The translations under genes and the position numbers were made by a program. Under the pieces are notes generated by a model. The model did not search any database. It had not been told where the DNA came from and saw only the letters and a list, made by a program, of their open reading frames with translations. From Pseudomonas sp. Leaf48 (GTDB lineage Bacteria > Pseudomonadota > Gammaproteobacteria > Pseudomonadales > Pseudomonadaceae), in the NCBI RefSeq assembly GCF_001421885.1, contig NZ_LMLH01000004.1, forward strand, positions 181,077 to 245,076: DNA of 64,000 nt. The letters run 5' to 3'. Positions 55,424 through 64,000 of this stretch are shown here, in pieces. The number at the start of each line of letters is the position of its first letter. Within the stretch, counting starts at the first letter, position 1.

Positions 55424-57040
55424 ATGATGACTGCTGCTCGAGAAACCTTCCGTAGCTGGTTCTATCGCCCCTGGTTTCTGGGGCTGCTGGCTGCTGCCGT
55501 GAGCGCAACGTTATTGATGACCGGCAGCCTGTTCGTCGCCATGCATCAGGTGGAACAGAATGAAAGCCTGGAAATGAATGCCCAGGGCGAGCGATTCCTC
55601 GCCCGCCTGGAGCAGCTTTTCGGACAACTGCGTGAAAGCCTCGATGATCTTGAGGCACAGCCGCTGCGAGCCTGCGACTATGAAATGATCGCGACGTTGC
55701 AGCAGGTCAGTTTCAATTACCGCTTCGTCTACGAAGCTGCGTACATGGACGATTCGCGGATCTGTTCCAATCGGCCCCGACAGGAAGGGCTGTCGCTGAT
55801 ACGCGCGCCGGATATTCAGGGCCCCACCTACAGCTATTGGCTCAATACCACCACCGAACCTGATGAAAACCGCGCGGCGCTGATGCTCGGGCGGGGCAAT
55901 TTCAGGGTAGCAACATCGCGCGGGCATCTGACCGATATGGTCGATCTGTCGCCGGGTAGCAGCCTTTTGGTGGTGCTCGACCATGGCAAACGGGCGATTC
56001 CGGTCCTGGGTGTCTCACAGGTCTGGCCGCCGACCGAAGCATGGCCACCGAAAAAACGTGATGCGCTGCAAGTTACTCAGACTCGTCTGATTTACCGTAT
56101 GCCCACGGACAACCCGGAATATCAATTGGTGTTGATCACCCCGCGCACCGGCCTGCATATTCCAGCGGTCTGGTGGTGGCTGGTGCCGGCGAGCCTGACG
56201 CTGGGTATTTTTGTGGGTTTCCTGGTGTATCTGCTGGCCTGTCAGCGGCAATCGCTGGACGCCGAGTTGACGGGTGCCATTCGTCGAGGCGAATTGCAGG
56301 TGCTGTACCAACCTATCTTCGACCTCGACAGCCGCAACTGCGTGGGAGCCGAAGCCTTGCTGCGCTGGCGGCGGCCGGACGGTAGCCTGACCAGTCCTGA
56401 TCTGTTTATCCCGATGGCGGAAAATTCCGGGCAGATTCGCCAGATGACAGACTTCGTTCTGCAGCGCCTGCTGGAGCAACTCGGGCAGTTACTGCGCGCC
56501 AACCCTCAACTGTACATCTCGGTGAATCTTGCCGCGTGTGATGTGATGGTGCCGCGGATCGGCCAGGTAATGGCGCGTCTTCTGACCCTGCACCGGGTTG
56601 CGGCGAGGCAAATTGCTTTTGAAGTGACCGAACGCGGTTTGATTGATGTGGTGGTGGCCCGGGAAAACCTGCAGGCCTTGCGGGACGTCGGGCACCAGGT
56701 GCTGATCGATGACTTTGGCACCGGCTATTGCAGTCTTGCCTACCTGCAAACGCTGCCGGTGGATTGCCTGAAAATCGACAAGGCGTTTATCGATGCTCTG
56801 GGTCATGATGCTGCCAGCAGCGGTGTGGCTCCCCATATCATTCACATGGCGCAGTCATTGCACCTGAAGGTGATTGCCGAAGGTATCGAGCTTGAGTCCC
56901 AGGCCGCACTCCTGAGCAGCGAAGGGGTGAAATTCGGTCAAGGCTGGCTGTTCGCCCATGCGCTGAGTGCGGTGCAGTTTATCGAACTGATCACGCGGGG
57001 GCGCCGACGGGCCGGTCGACGCGTAGAGGATGAGGCGTGA
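55424..57040 (+). CDS. CSS-motif c-di-GMP phosphodiesterase (EAL domain)
   Basis: This 538-residue inner-membrane protein has transmembrane helices at about 20-40 and 246-268 flanking a periplasmic domain with the paired cysteines of CSS-type sensors (RACDYEM and ICSNRPR, here CSN rather than CSS). The cytosolic EAL domain (about 285-530) is catalytically intact: E310-A-L in GAEALLRWR, DDFGTGYCSL at 429, KIDKAFID and EGIELESQ. Periplasmic disulfide state controls such enzymes, so DsbA, encoded 4 kb upstream, may affect it. It converges on kinB with a 7-bp gap. Confidence 0.92.
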   Translation: MMTAARETFRSWFYRPWFLGLLAAAVSATLLMTGSLFVAMHQVEQNESLEMNAQGERFLARLEQLFGQLRESLDDLEAQPLRACDYEMIATLQQVSFNYRFVYEAAYMDDSRICSNRPRQEGLSLIRAPDIQGPTYSYWLNTTTEPDENRAALMLGRGNFRVATSRGHLTDMVDLSPGSSLLVVLDHGKRAIPVLGVSQVWPPTEAWPPKKRDALQVTQTRLIYRMPTDNPEYQLVLITPRTGLHIPAVWWWLVPASLTLGIFVGFLVYLLACQRQSLDAELTGAIRRGELQVLYQPIFDLDSRNCVGAEALLRWRRPDGSLTSPDLFIPMAENSGQIRQMTDFVLQRLLEQLGQLLRANPQLYISVNLAACDVMVPRIGQVMARLLTLHRVAARQIAFEVTERGLIDVVVARENLQALRDVGHQVLIDDFGTGYCSLAYLQTLPVDCLKIDKAFIDALGHDAASSGVAPHIIHMAQSLHLKVIAEGIELESQAALLSSEGVKFGQGWLFAHALSAVQFIELITRGRRRAGRRVEDEA

Positions 57041-57047
57041 AATCGCT

Positions 57048-58838
57048 TTACACCGTCAGCGCCATGTAGAACTGGGTACCTTGCCCCGGACGTGAATACA
57101 CGCCCATGCGTCCGCCGTGCAATTGCACGATTTCCTTGCACAATGCCAGGCCGAGTCCGGCCCCGCCCTTCTTGCGCCCGACCTGAACGAACGGTTCAAA
57201 GATGCGGCCTTGCTGACCGTAGGCAATACCTTCGCCGTTGTCCTCGACGCTGATGATTACCCGGTCACCATGGCGCCGGGCGTGCAGTCGGATTCGCCCG
57301 CCTGGGCCCGTATGGCGCAACGCATTGTCGATCAGGTTGTCGAGCACTCGTTCAAGTTGCGGCTGATCGGCCTGCAATCGCGGCAATGGCTCCAGCAGTT
57401 CGAGTAATAGATCGATTTCTTTCTGCTCGGCCACCTCGGTAAAGCGTGCGCGGGCCTGTTCCAGCAAATCCTCGATGGAACAGGGTGCCAGGGTGAGCTT
57501 CTGCAATCCATTCTGGTAGCGGGAGAAGTTCAGCAGGTCATTGATCAGTTGCATCAGACGCTGCATTTCTTCATTCACCGTGTCCAGCAGGTCGGCTTCC
57601 CGGGAATCCTGGGGAAAGTGCGCGCGTTCGCGGAACAGACCAAAGGCCATGTGCATGCCGGTGACTGGCGTGCGCAGTTCATGGGACGCGCGCAATACAA
57701 ACTCGCTGCGAACCCGTTCAAAGGCACGTTGTTCGGTTACATCATGCAGCACCATCACCGCGCCGAGAATATGGCCCTGGGTATGGCTGACCGGGGTCAG
57801 GCTGAATGTCAGCAGTCGCGACTCGCCGTCGACTTCGATGCTCAAGTCTTCCGGTGCCCGTTCCAGGGTACCGCCACGCAACACCAGTTGCAGTTGTTCA
57901 TCGAGCTCGGGACGTCCCAGCGCGGCCCCCAGTCCTTGACCCAGTCGATCGGTGTCCCAGCCCAATTGGCGCTGGGCCACGGGGTTAAGGTGTTCCAGCT
58001 GGCCCTGACGGTCGATCATCAGAAGGCCGTCGTCGATACTGTCGAGCACGGACTGCAAGCGTTGCTGACCCGCCAACAGCTCATCGACGTTGGTAGCCTG
58101 ATGTTCTCGCAATGCCTCGGCCATGATCCCGAACCGCCGGGTCAACTGGTTCAGCTCCACCGCCGACGAGATCGGCAGCGTGACATCGAAGTTACCCTGT
58201 CCGATGTTATCCGCAGCCTGGGCCAGTGCCTCGATGGGCGCACCAAATCGCCGGGAGATGGCGTGAGCCGTGACGAAACCGATGATCAGTACAGCCAGCC
58301 CCACCAGTCCCAACAGGCCGGCAATCAGCAGTGCGCGTTCGCGGGCCAGGCGCTCCGTTTCGTTGATGGTAGCGAGTGCGCGCTTGTGTTCAGCGATCAG
58401 GCCGTTGCGCAGCGCATTGAATTTGTTGGTCAGATCATCGTTGCGGTTGAGCGCATTCGAGGGGTCGGGGGACATTTCGTAGGCCTGTATGAAACTCAGG
58501 TAGTCCGCCTTGGCTTTTCGGAAACCGAATTCGCTATCCTCGTGCGCAGGGTCCTGGGCGATGCCTTCTTCCAGCAGCTCGAAGTAATGCTGCTTCGAGG
58601 CCGCGAAGGCGGCGGAATCCGGTTGCTCGCGAAGCATGATGATCAGTTGATCGCCCAGGGCCTGACGCAGCTTGAGACCTATGTCCAGGGTGGTGAAGTT
58701 ATTGCGCAGCAGCGCTTCCTGGTTGCTGGCCATCTGTATCACGCTGACCAGTCCGAGCAGCAGCCCGAGCAACGCTACCGTGATCAGTGCGGAGAAACTC
58801 AGGAAAAGCCGGGTCCGCAACTTCATCGCCAGTTTCAT
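57048..58838 (-). CDS. kinB: Sensor histidine kinase KinB
   Basis: This 596-residue kinase has two transmembrane helices (about 10-35 and 160-183) around a periplasmic sensor domain, HAMP (about 183-240), PAS (about 253-365, MIDRQGQLEHLNPVAQRQLGW), the HisKA H-box RASHELRTP with phospho-His near residue 386, and an ATPase domain (DNLIDNALRH, DNGEGI, GGAGLGLALC). In P. aeruginosa KinB restrains AlgU-dependent alginate production and phosphorylates AlgB. It lies 10 bp after algB. Confidence 0.95.
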   Translation of the reverse strand: MKLAMKLRTRLFLSFSALITVALLGLLLGLVSVIQMASNQEALLRNNFTTLDIGLKLRQALGDQLIIMLREQPDSAAFAASKQHYFELLEEGIAQDPAHEDSEFGFRKAKADYLSFIQAYEMSPDPSNALNRNDDLTNKFNALRNGLIAEHKRALATINETERLARERALLIAGLLGLVGLAVLIIGFVTAHAISRRFGAPIEALAQAADNIGQGNFDVTLPISSAVELNQLTRRFGIMAEALREHQATNVDELLAGQQRLQSVLDSIDDGLLMIDRQGQLEHLNPVAQRQLGWDTDRLGQGLGAALGRPELDEQLQLVLRGGTLERAPEDLSIEVDGESRLLTFSLTPVSHTQGHILGAVMVLHDVTEQRAFERVRSEFVLRASHELRTPVTGMHMAFGLFRERAHFPQDSREADLLDTVNEEMQRLMQLINDLLNFSRYQNGLQKLTLAPCSIEDLLEQARARFTEVAEQKEIDLLLELLEPLPRLQADQPQLERVLDNLIDNALRHTGPGGRIRLHARRHGDRVIISVEDNGEGIAYGQQGRIFEPFVQVGRKKGGAGLGLALCKEIVQLHGGRMGVYSRPGQGTQFYMALTV

Positions 58839-58848
58839 CGGATGTAGC

Positions 58849-60195
58849 TCACAAATTGTACTGCTTGCGTTTTCGATACAGCGTCGAGGCATCGATTCCG
58901 AGGGTTTTCGCCGCTTGATCGAGGGTGTCGGCCGTGGCAAGCACTGCGCCGATGTGGGCTTTTTCCAGTTCGTCCAGGCTCAGTGCCGCGCCAATGCGCG
59001 GTGCGTTGTTGGCGGGTGTCTCGGCCATGCCCAAGTGGCTGATCTCGACCCGCTCCTGTGGACAAATGATGCTCGCCCGTTCGATCACGTTGCGCAGTTC
59101 GCGGATATTACCCGGCCAGCGATAGCTCAGCAGTGCTTCCCGTGCCTCATCACTGAAGGCCCGAGCCGGGCGCGCGTATTCCTTGACGAACCGTGCCAGA
59201 AAGCGGTCAGCCAGAGTGAGGATATCCTCGCGGCGTTCGCGCAACGGCGGCAGGTGCAGGGTGATGACGTTCAGGCGATAAAGAAGGTCCTCGCGGAAGC
59301 GACCGTCGCGAACCATGTCTTCAAGGTTCTGGTTGGTGGCGGCGAGGATTCGAACATCGGCGCGACGGGTGACCGGGTCGCCGACTCGCTCATATTCCTT
59401 GTCTTGAATGAAGCGCAGCAACTTGGGTTGCAAAATCAGCGGGAAGTCACCGATCTCGTCAAGAAACAGCGTTCCGCCGTCCGCCTGATTAACTCGCCCG
59501 AGCGTGCTTTCACTGGCACCGGTGAAGGCGCCACGGCTGTGGCCGAACAATTCGCTCTCCATGAGTTCGGCGGTAAGAGAGGGGCAGTTGATCGTTGTGC
59601 AGGATTTTTTCGCGCGCTTGCTCCAGCCGTGAATGGCCTGGGATAGCTCGCCCTTACCGGTGCCGGACTCACCGAGAATCAAAATATTGGCGTCGGTAGT
59701 AGCGACCTGGCGTGCGGTTTCGAGTACCACTTTCATCGCAGGGCTGTGAGAGTCGAGGCCGTCCTTGGGTTTGCGAATTTCACCTTCCAGGGCTTCCAGT
59801 CGCGCAGACAGCTGTCGCACCTCCAGCTGCTTGGCCGTGGCCAGCCGCAGTTGATCGGGGCTGCACGGTTTGACCAGATAATCAGCCGCGCCAGCCTGAA
59901 TGGCGTCTACGGCGGTGTCGACAGCCGAATGCGCGGTGACTATTACCACGCGCATCCAGGGTGCCTGAACGCGCATTTGGGCCAGCACATCCAGACCATT
60001 GTCTTCGCCCAGACGCAGGTCGAGAAAGCACAAATCGAAGACCTGCCGTTGCAGCAACGCCTCCGCCTGCGTAGCACTGGTGGCGGTGGCTACGCTGTAG
60101 CCTTCATCTTCGAGGCAATAACGAAAAGTACGCAGGATGGCGGATTCGTCGTCCACCAGAAGAATGCGGCCTTGATGCTCAGTGGCGGATTCCAT
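58849..60195 (-). CDS. algB: Two-component regulator AlgB (NtrC family)
   Basis: This 448-residue regulator has a receiver domain with phospho-acceptor D59 (CFLDLRLGEDNG), an AAA+ domain with Walker A GESGTGKG, the sigma-54 contact loop SRGAFTGASES, Walker B GGTLFLDEIGDFP and a C-terminal Fis-type HTH (LDQAAKTLGIDASTLYRKR). In P. aeruginosa AlgB activates algD, reportedly independently of sigma-54 despite its GAFTGA loop. AAGGAGCG precedes the ATG at 60195; the frame begins 26 codons earlier. It heads the algB-kinB operon. Confidence 0.96.
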   Translation of the reverse strand: MESATEHQGRILLVDDESAILRTFRYCLEDEGYSVATATSATQAEALLQRQVFDLCFLDLRLGEDNGLDVLAQMRVQAPWMRVVIVTAHSAVDTAVDAIQAGAADYLVKPCSPDQLRLATAKQLEVRQLSARLEALEGEIRKPKDGLDSHSPAMKVVLETARQVATTDANILILGESGTGKGELSQAIHGWSKRAKKSCTTINCPSLTAELMESELFGHSRGAFTGASESTLGRVNQADGGTLFLDEIGDFPLILQPKLLRFIQDKEYERVGDPVTRRADVRILAATNQNLEDMVRDGRFREDLLYRLNVITLHLPPLRERREDILTLADRFLARFVKEYARPARAFSDEAREALLSYRWPGNIRELRNVIERASIICPQERVEISHLGMAETPANNAPRIGAALSLDELEKAHIGAVLATADTLDQAAKTLGIDASTLYRKRKQYNL

Positions 60196-60434
60196 TTTCC
60201 TACGCTCCTTTAAGAATGTTCTTGGTTTAGTCCCGGAGAAGTCGGGCAAGTTGCATGGTCGATTCTGAGCCATTACTGCCTTGGCAGGGTAGCTCTGATC
60301 ATGGGTAGCGGTCAGCTGCCTGATTTTACGTGGCTTTTAAAGCACATCCGGATTTCAGACAAGCACCTGCGTCCATTTCTGACAGCTGCCGCCCACGCTC
60401 AATTCCATAAATTTTACGTCAGCGATCAAAGCGA

Positions 60435-60451
60435 TCGTGCATTACGCACGA
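60435..60451. promoter_or_regulatory. Palindrome, candidate enhancer (UAS) for the sigma-54 promoter
   Basis: TCGTGC-ATTAC-GCACGA is a perfect inverted repeat about 95-110 bp upstream of the -24 element, the usual enhancer distance. A partial copy (CATCGTGCAGG) lies at about 60474-60484. The 60196-60632 gap holds no convincing gene. Confidence 0.45.
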
Positions 60452-60545
60452 CCGTACGGACGCCATCGTGCAGGTTGCGTCCGGAATGAAATTCATTAAG
60501 TCATTAAGTTATTGATTTATAAGGAAATTAAATCATCTAAAAAAT

Positions 60546-60560
60546 TGGCACGCAGGCTGC
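60546..60560 (+). promoter_or_regulatory. Sigma-54 promoter upstream of the 60633 gene
   Basis: TGGCAC-GCAGG-CTGC matches TGGCAC-N5-TTGC with one mismatch; GG at 60547 and GC at 60559 are 12 bp apart as required. Transcription would start near 60572, 60 bp before the ORF, leaving a leader with AATAACAA (60586-60593). Confidence 0.7.
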
Positions 60561-60632
60561 AATTGTCTGGTTAACCAGGGCATTCAATAACAACGCCCGT
60601 CACCAAATCCCGCGATTGGGAGGAGCTCCAGG

Positions 60633-61155
<523 letters not shown>

Positions 61156-61156
61156 C

Positions 61157-61618
61157 ATGAGTGCTTTGAAGACAGTGGCAGCCGCCCTGCTGTTGGGCGG
61201 CAGTGCCATGGCGATAGCGGCCAGTGACGGCCAGGCGCGGGTCAACGAGCTGTTGGGTTCAGACCCGCAATACCGCGATACCTGGCAAGGGGTCGTGCAG
61301 AAAGAAGAACGCCTGCCGGAATGGGTGCTGAACCTGACCGGAGACGCCGAACAAATGAATGCCGTTGAAGAGGATGGCGACAAGTATCTGGTGGGGCCGC
61401 TGTGTGAGTCGTCGGCGACGTGCCTGAACCAACGCTTGATCGTAGCTGTCAGCTTCAACAAGAAGGACGCCTACGCCATGCTGGTAGACGTGCCTGCCGG
61501 ATTGCCGGCTGACAAATCGCCTACGCGGCATGCCAGCTACCGTTTTCTCGGCAAGCCAGACGAAGGCATGCAGGGTCTGTTGATGGAGCAACTGAAAAAA
61601 GACCCGAAGTGGTATTGA
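61157..61618 (+). CDS. Ivy-type lysozyme inhibitor, periplasmic
   Basis: This 153-residue exported protein has a signal peptide (to about residue 22, AIAAS) and resembles the inhibitor of vertebrate lysozyme (Ivy) family: PEWVLNLTG near residue 50, the cysteine-bounded inhibitory-loop region LCESSATCLNQRLIVAVSF near residue 80 and a C-terminal YRFLGKPDEGMQ segment. It blocks c-type lysozyme at the peptidoglycan. It starts 1 bp after the DUF1328 stop, so it is cotranscribed. The classic CKPHDC loop is altered to CESSATC, so potency is uncertain. Confidence 0.82.
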   Translation: MSALKTVAAALLLGGSAMAIAASDGQARVNELLGSDPQYRDTWQGVVQKEERLPEWVLNLTGDAEQMNAVEEDGDKYLVGPLCESSATCLNQRLIVAVSFNKKDAYAMLVDVPAGLPADKSPTRHASYRFLGKPDEGMQGLLMEQLKKDPKWY

Positions 61619-61656
61619 GTCCGTACACGAAGGAGGCCTCACCGCTTCTTTGCGCC

Positions 61657-61750
61657 TGCACCACCTGAGGAAGGCAGGTGCATGACCAAGGGGTCGGGAT
61701 GCTTTGCCTGTTGCAGGGGCGGAGTGACCTACGGGTACAGGGAGTACCTG
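61657..61750 (+). other. Two hairpins with GGA-containing loops in a gene-free region
   Basis: TGCACC-a-CCT-GAGGA-AGG-ca-GGTGCA (61657-61682) and CGGGTAC-AGGGA-GTACCTG (61732-61750) both expose GGA in a pentaloop, as in RsmA/CsrA sites. The interval 61619-62318 (700 bp) contains no convincing gene; the frame 61682-62035 has unlikely composition and no ribosome binding site. It must hold the gltP promoter and leader. Confidence 0.4.
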
Positions 61751-62318
61751 CGCAAGGGCCAGGTCAGGAAAAAGCTGCGTCGCAGGTTCGCCGACCCCAT
61801 GGCTCGACGGACTTGCGAAGGGCTTGACCCGCGACAGCGCGACTCAAATAGTTACCCTTTTTCGTCCTACATCCCGCAAGTGCCCTCTAAAATCTCTCCT
61901 CCGGTATCGAGTCCGCGACCGTATATCGCGAAAAATCTCCCTTTTTTAACCGCAACTGCGCCCAGCCTGACTCCTGTTTTTGTAGAAAATCCCTCTTTCT
62001 TGAGCTGTTCAAAAAAAAACCAACCTCCTCTGTGATGGCCGGCTCACGGCACTTATGCCTGCCGAAATGTCGCATTCGAACCGGTTGGGACGCGCGTTTC
62101 GCAAATAAAACCTCATGCCGATTCGGCATAGGGTAGGCGTTTACGGCATTAGACGTCGCTTCCTTGCATCGGAATAGTTGCGCCTTTTTTCGCCTGCCAG
62201 AGAGCCGTAAATACGCGTTCCGGGGGCACCTTATACGGGGGCAGATGCACAGACTTTTGCGCCACAAGCGTTCCAGTTCGCGCATCTCCCTGAGTCAAAC
62301 GCAAGTAAGGGTAAAGAT

Positions 62319-63650
62319 ATGAAGAAGGCAAAGCTTAGCCTCGCCTGGCAGATCCTCATCGGTCTGGTATTGGGGATTGCAATCGGTGCGCTGCTCAACC
62401 ATTTCAGTGCCGAAAAAGCCTGGTGGATCAGCAACGTGCTGCAACCAGCGGGCGATATCTTTATCCGTCTGATCAAGATGATCGTGATTCCAATCGTGAT
62501 CTCTTCTCTGATTGTCGGCATCGCGGGTGTTGGCGACGCCAAGAAATTGGGGCGCATCGGCCTCAAGACCATCATTTACTTCGAGATCGTCACCACTATC
62601 GCCATCGTGGTGGGTCTGCTTCTGGCTAACCTGTTCCACCCAGGTGCCGGCATCGACATGAGCACCCTGGGTACTGTGGACATCTCCAAGTACCAGGCTA
62701 CAGCTGCCGAAGTCCAGCATGAACATGCGTTCATCCAGACCATCCTCAACCTGATTCCGTCGAACATCTTCGCGGCCATGGTTCGGGGTGAAATGCTGCC
62801 GATCATCTTCTTCTCCGTGTTGTTCGGTCTCGGTCTGTCGAGCCTGCAGTCGGATCTGCGCGAGCCGCTGGTGAAGATGTTCCAGGGCGTGTCGGAAAGC
62901 ATGTTCAAGGTCACTCACATGATCATGAACTACGCTCCGATCGGCGTTTTCGCACTGATCGCGGTGACCGTGGCCAACTTCGGTTTCGCTTCCCTGCTGC
63001 CGCTGGCCAAATTGGTGATCCTGGTTTATGTCGCCATCGCCTTCTTCGCTTTCGTAGTGCTGGGCTTGATCGCTCGCCTGTTCGGCTTCTCGGTGATCAA
63101 GCTGATGCGCATCTTCAAGGATGAGCTGGTGCTGGCTTACTCCACCGCCAGCTCCGAAACCGTGCTGCCACGGGTGATCGAGAAGATGGAAGCCTACGGT
63201 GCACCGAAGGCCATCTGCAGCTTTGTCGTGCCGACCGGTTACTCGTTCAACCTAGACGGTTCGACCCTGTACCAAAGCATCGCGGCGATCTTCATTGCCC
63301 AGCTGTATGGCATCGACCTGTCGGTCGGCCAGCAATTGCTGCTGGTACTGACCCTGATGGTCACCTCCAAAGGCATCGCCGGCGTTCCGGGTGTGTCCTT
63401 CGTGGTGCTGCTGGCGACGCTTGGCAGTGTCGGCATTCCATTGGAAGGCCTGGCGTTCATTGCCGGTGTCGACCGCATCATGGACATGGCCCGTACCGCG
63501 CTGAACGTGATCGGCAACGCCCTGGCCGTGCTGGTTATCGCCCGTTGGGAAGGCATGTACGACGATGCCAAGGGCCAGCGCTACTGGAACTCCCTGCCGC
63601 ACTGGCGCAGCAAAGAGAAGCTGCCAGCTGGTGAGACTACCAGCAGCTAA
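62319..63650 (+). CDS. gltP: Glutamate/aspartate:proton symporter
   Basis: This 443-residue DAACS-family transporter has about eight helices and two re-entrant loops. The signature serine-rich loop is AYSTASSETVLPRVIEKM near residue 270, the NMD-like motif is in FNLDGSTLYQSIAAIFIAQ near residue 310, and the substrate-binding VDRIMDMARTALNVIGNALA lies near residue 387, with the arginine that favours acidic amino acids. AAGGGTAAAGAT precedes the ATG. The closely related DctA family is less likely given synteny with PAO1 gltP. Confidence 0.93.
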   Translation: MKKAKLSLAWQILIGLVLGIAIGALLNHFSAEKAWWISNVLQPAGDIFIRLIKMIVIPIVISSLIVGIAGVGDAKKLGRIGLKTIIYFEIVTTIAIVVGLLLANLFHPGAGIDMSTLGTVDISKYQATAAEVQHEHAFIQTILNLIPSNIFAAMVRGEMLPIIFFSVLFGLGLSSLQSDLREPLVKMFQGVSESMFKVTHMIMNYAPIGVFALIAVTVANFGFASLLPLAKLVILVYVAIAFFAFVVLGLIARLFGFSVIKLMRIFKDELVLAYSTASSETVLPRVIEKMEAYGAPKAICSFVVPTGYSFNLDGSTLYQSIAAIFIAQLYGIDLSVGQQLLLVLTLMVTSKGIAGVPGVSFVVLLATLGSVGIPLEGLAFIAGVDRIMDMARTALNVIGNALAVLVIARWEGMYDDAKGQRYWNSLPHWRSKEKLPAGETTSS

Positions 63651-63682
63651 TGCACAGCCCTGTGGAACTTGGCTTTCCTGGG

Positions 63683-63764
63683 GGAGCGAGCCTGCTCGCG
63701 ATAGCGGTAGATCAGTCGATATCAATGTTGCCTGTGAGTACGTCATCGCGAGCAGGCTCGCTCC
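63683..63764. repeat. REPIN after gltP
   Basis: GGAGCGAGCCTGCTCGCGAT (63683-63702) and ATCGCGAGCAGGCTCGCTCC (63745-63764) are perfect arms. The middle GATCAGTCGATATCAATGTTG is shared with the REPIN at 25206. Confidence 0.93.
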
Positions 63765-63791
63765 TACAGTGACCCGAGCCAGCCGTTACAA

Positions 63792-63819
63792 ACAAACCCC
63801 GGAGAAATCCGGGGTTTGT
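63792..63819 (+). terminator. Hairpin before the spmA-like gene
   Basis: ACAAACCCCGGA and TCCGGGGTTTGT are a perfect 12-bp stem with a GAAA tetraloop, followed by CGTTTCT. It probably ends the gltP transcript. Confidence 0.8.
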
Positions 63820-63870
63820 CGTTTCTGGCCACCCCGCTATCATTCGCCCATCTTTTGGGGGATTTGACTG

Positions 63871-64000
63871 ATGCTTAATGGCCTGTGGCTTGGCTTCTTC
63901 ATCGTGGCCGCCGTTTCGGCGCTGGCGCAGTGGCTGGTGGGTGGTAACGCCGGGATTTTCGCCGCTATGGTCGAAAGCATTTTCGCCATGGCCAAGCTGT
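63871..64000 (+). CDS. SpmA-like nucleoside recognition domain membrane protein (partial)
   Basis: The first 43 codons are in the window: MLNGLWLGFFIVAAVSALAQ followed by a glycine-alanine-rich second hydrophobic segment. This matches the start of the nucleoside recognition (Gate) domain proteins related to spore maturation protein A that follow gltP in Pseudomonas. GGGGGAT precedes the ATG. The C-terminal part lies outside, so the assignment rests on a short stretch and synteny. Confidence 0.75.
   Translation, partial: MLNGLWLGFFIVAAVSALAQWLVGGNAGIFAAMVESIFAMAKL

Noticed and set aside
60301-60489. 62-residue frame between algB and the sigma-54 promoter
   Set aside because: No ribosome binding site, and it overlaps the enhancer-like palindrome; likely chance.
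60546-60632. CrcX/Y/Z-type sRNA
   Set aside because: A sigma-54 promoter followed by a CA motif fits superficially, but only one AAnAAnAA motif is present and a well-placed ribosome binding site and ORF follow within 60 bp.
61682-62035. 117-residue frame before gltP
   Set aside because: No ribosome binding site, odd Arg/Cys then Pro/Ser composition and no recognisable family; it overlaps stable hairpins.

Overview
The window is chromosomal DNA of a fluorescent-group Pseudomonas. Three things point there: the proteins (AlgB/KinB, ZnuABC/Zur, MetNIQ, caa3-type cytochrome oxidase, PA5502-type lipoprotein), the many REP/REPIN palindromes ending in GTGGGAGC or GTAGGAGC, and a gene order that, from memory of the P. 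aeruginosa PAO1 map, matches two blocks near the origin: PA0065-PA0069 with PA0102-PA0114, and PA5505-PA5478 read backwards. The replacement genes, the REPINs and katE fit the P. fluorescens complex better than P. aeruginosa. No rRNA, tRNA, prophage, insertion sequence or CRISPR array was seen.

Layout. 1-0.8 kb: a tandem array of about seven 100-107 bp units. 0.8-4.3 kb: choline-O-sulfate use (choX, betC and a divergent LysR regulator). 4.3-5.8 kb: three small metabolic genes. 6.1-8.3 kb: a CitMHS citrate transporter with a possible Crc/Hfq-controlled leader, then TerC. 8.6-13.1 kb: Na/Pi symporter-like protein, M16 peptidase-like protein and a DUF5924/DUF2914 membrane protein. 13.1-16.6 kb: a four-gene MCE/Mla-type lipid transport operon. 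16.8-22.6 kb: HAD phosphatase, gamma carbonic anhydrase, prlC, yheV-like gene, a small accessory islet of two tandemly duplicated genes, and a radical SAM gene behind a perfect LexA box. 22.8-25.2 kb: beta carbonic anhydrase plus SulP transporter. 26.3-35.0 kb: the complete caa3 cytochrome c oxidase operon (coxB, coxA, ctaG, coxC, surf1, ctaA, ctaB, sco), with three candidate Crc/Hfq sites at its ribosome binding sites. 35.1-37.7 kb: metNIQ. 37.9-40.0 kb: katE. 40.1-43.9 kb: PA5502-like lipoprotein, znuBC-zur and divergent znuA. 44.2-48.3 kb: thrB, DUF2782 gene and polA. 48.3-49.0 kb: nested REP palindromes and an ErsA (Spot 42-position) small RNA with a sigma-E-type (AlgU) promoter. 49.0-51.7 kb: engB, two c-type cytochromes and dsbA. 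51.7-57.0 kb: an endonuclease-family gene, a diguanylate cyclase, an AmpDh-type amidase and a c-di-GMP phosphodiesterase. 57.0-60.2 kb: kinB-algB. 60.4-61.6 kb: a sigma-54 promoter and a cluster ending in an Ivy-type lysozyme inhibitor. 62.3-63.7 kb: gltP. The window ends inside a SpmA-like gene.

Most genes are housekeeping or core. The less explained material lies between genes: the 5' tandem array, the 20.4-21.5 kb islet, nested REP expansions at 43.9 and 48.4 kb, putative Crc/Hfq sites, the sigma-54/enhancer pair beside algB, and GGA-loop hairpins in the 700 bp gene-free stretch before gltP. Start codons were moved inward from the longest open frame where a Shine-Dalgarno sequence and family knowledge favoured it.
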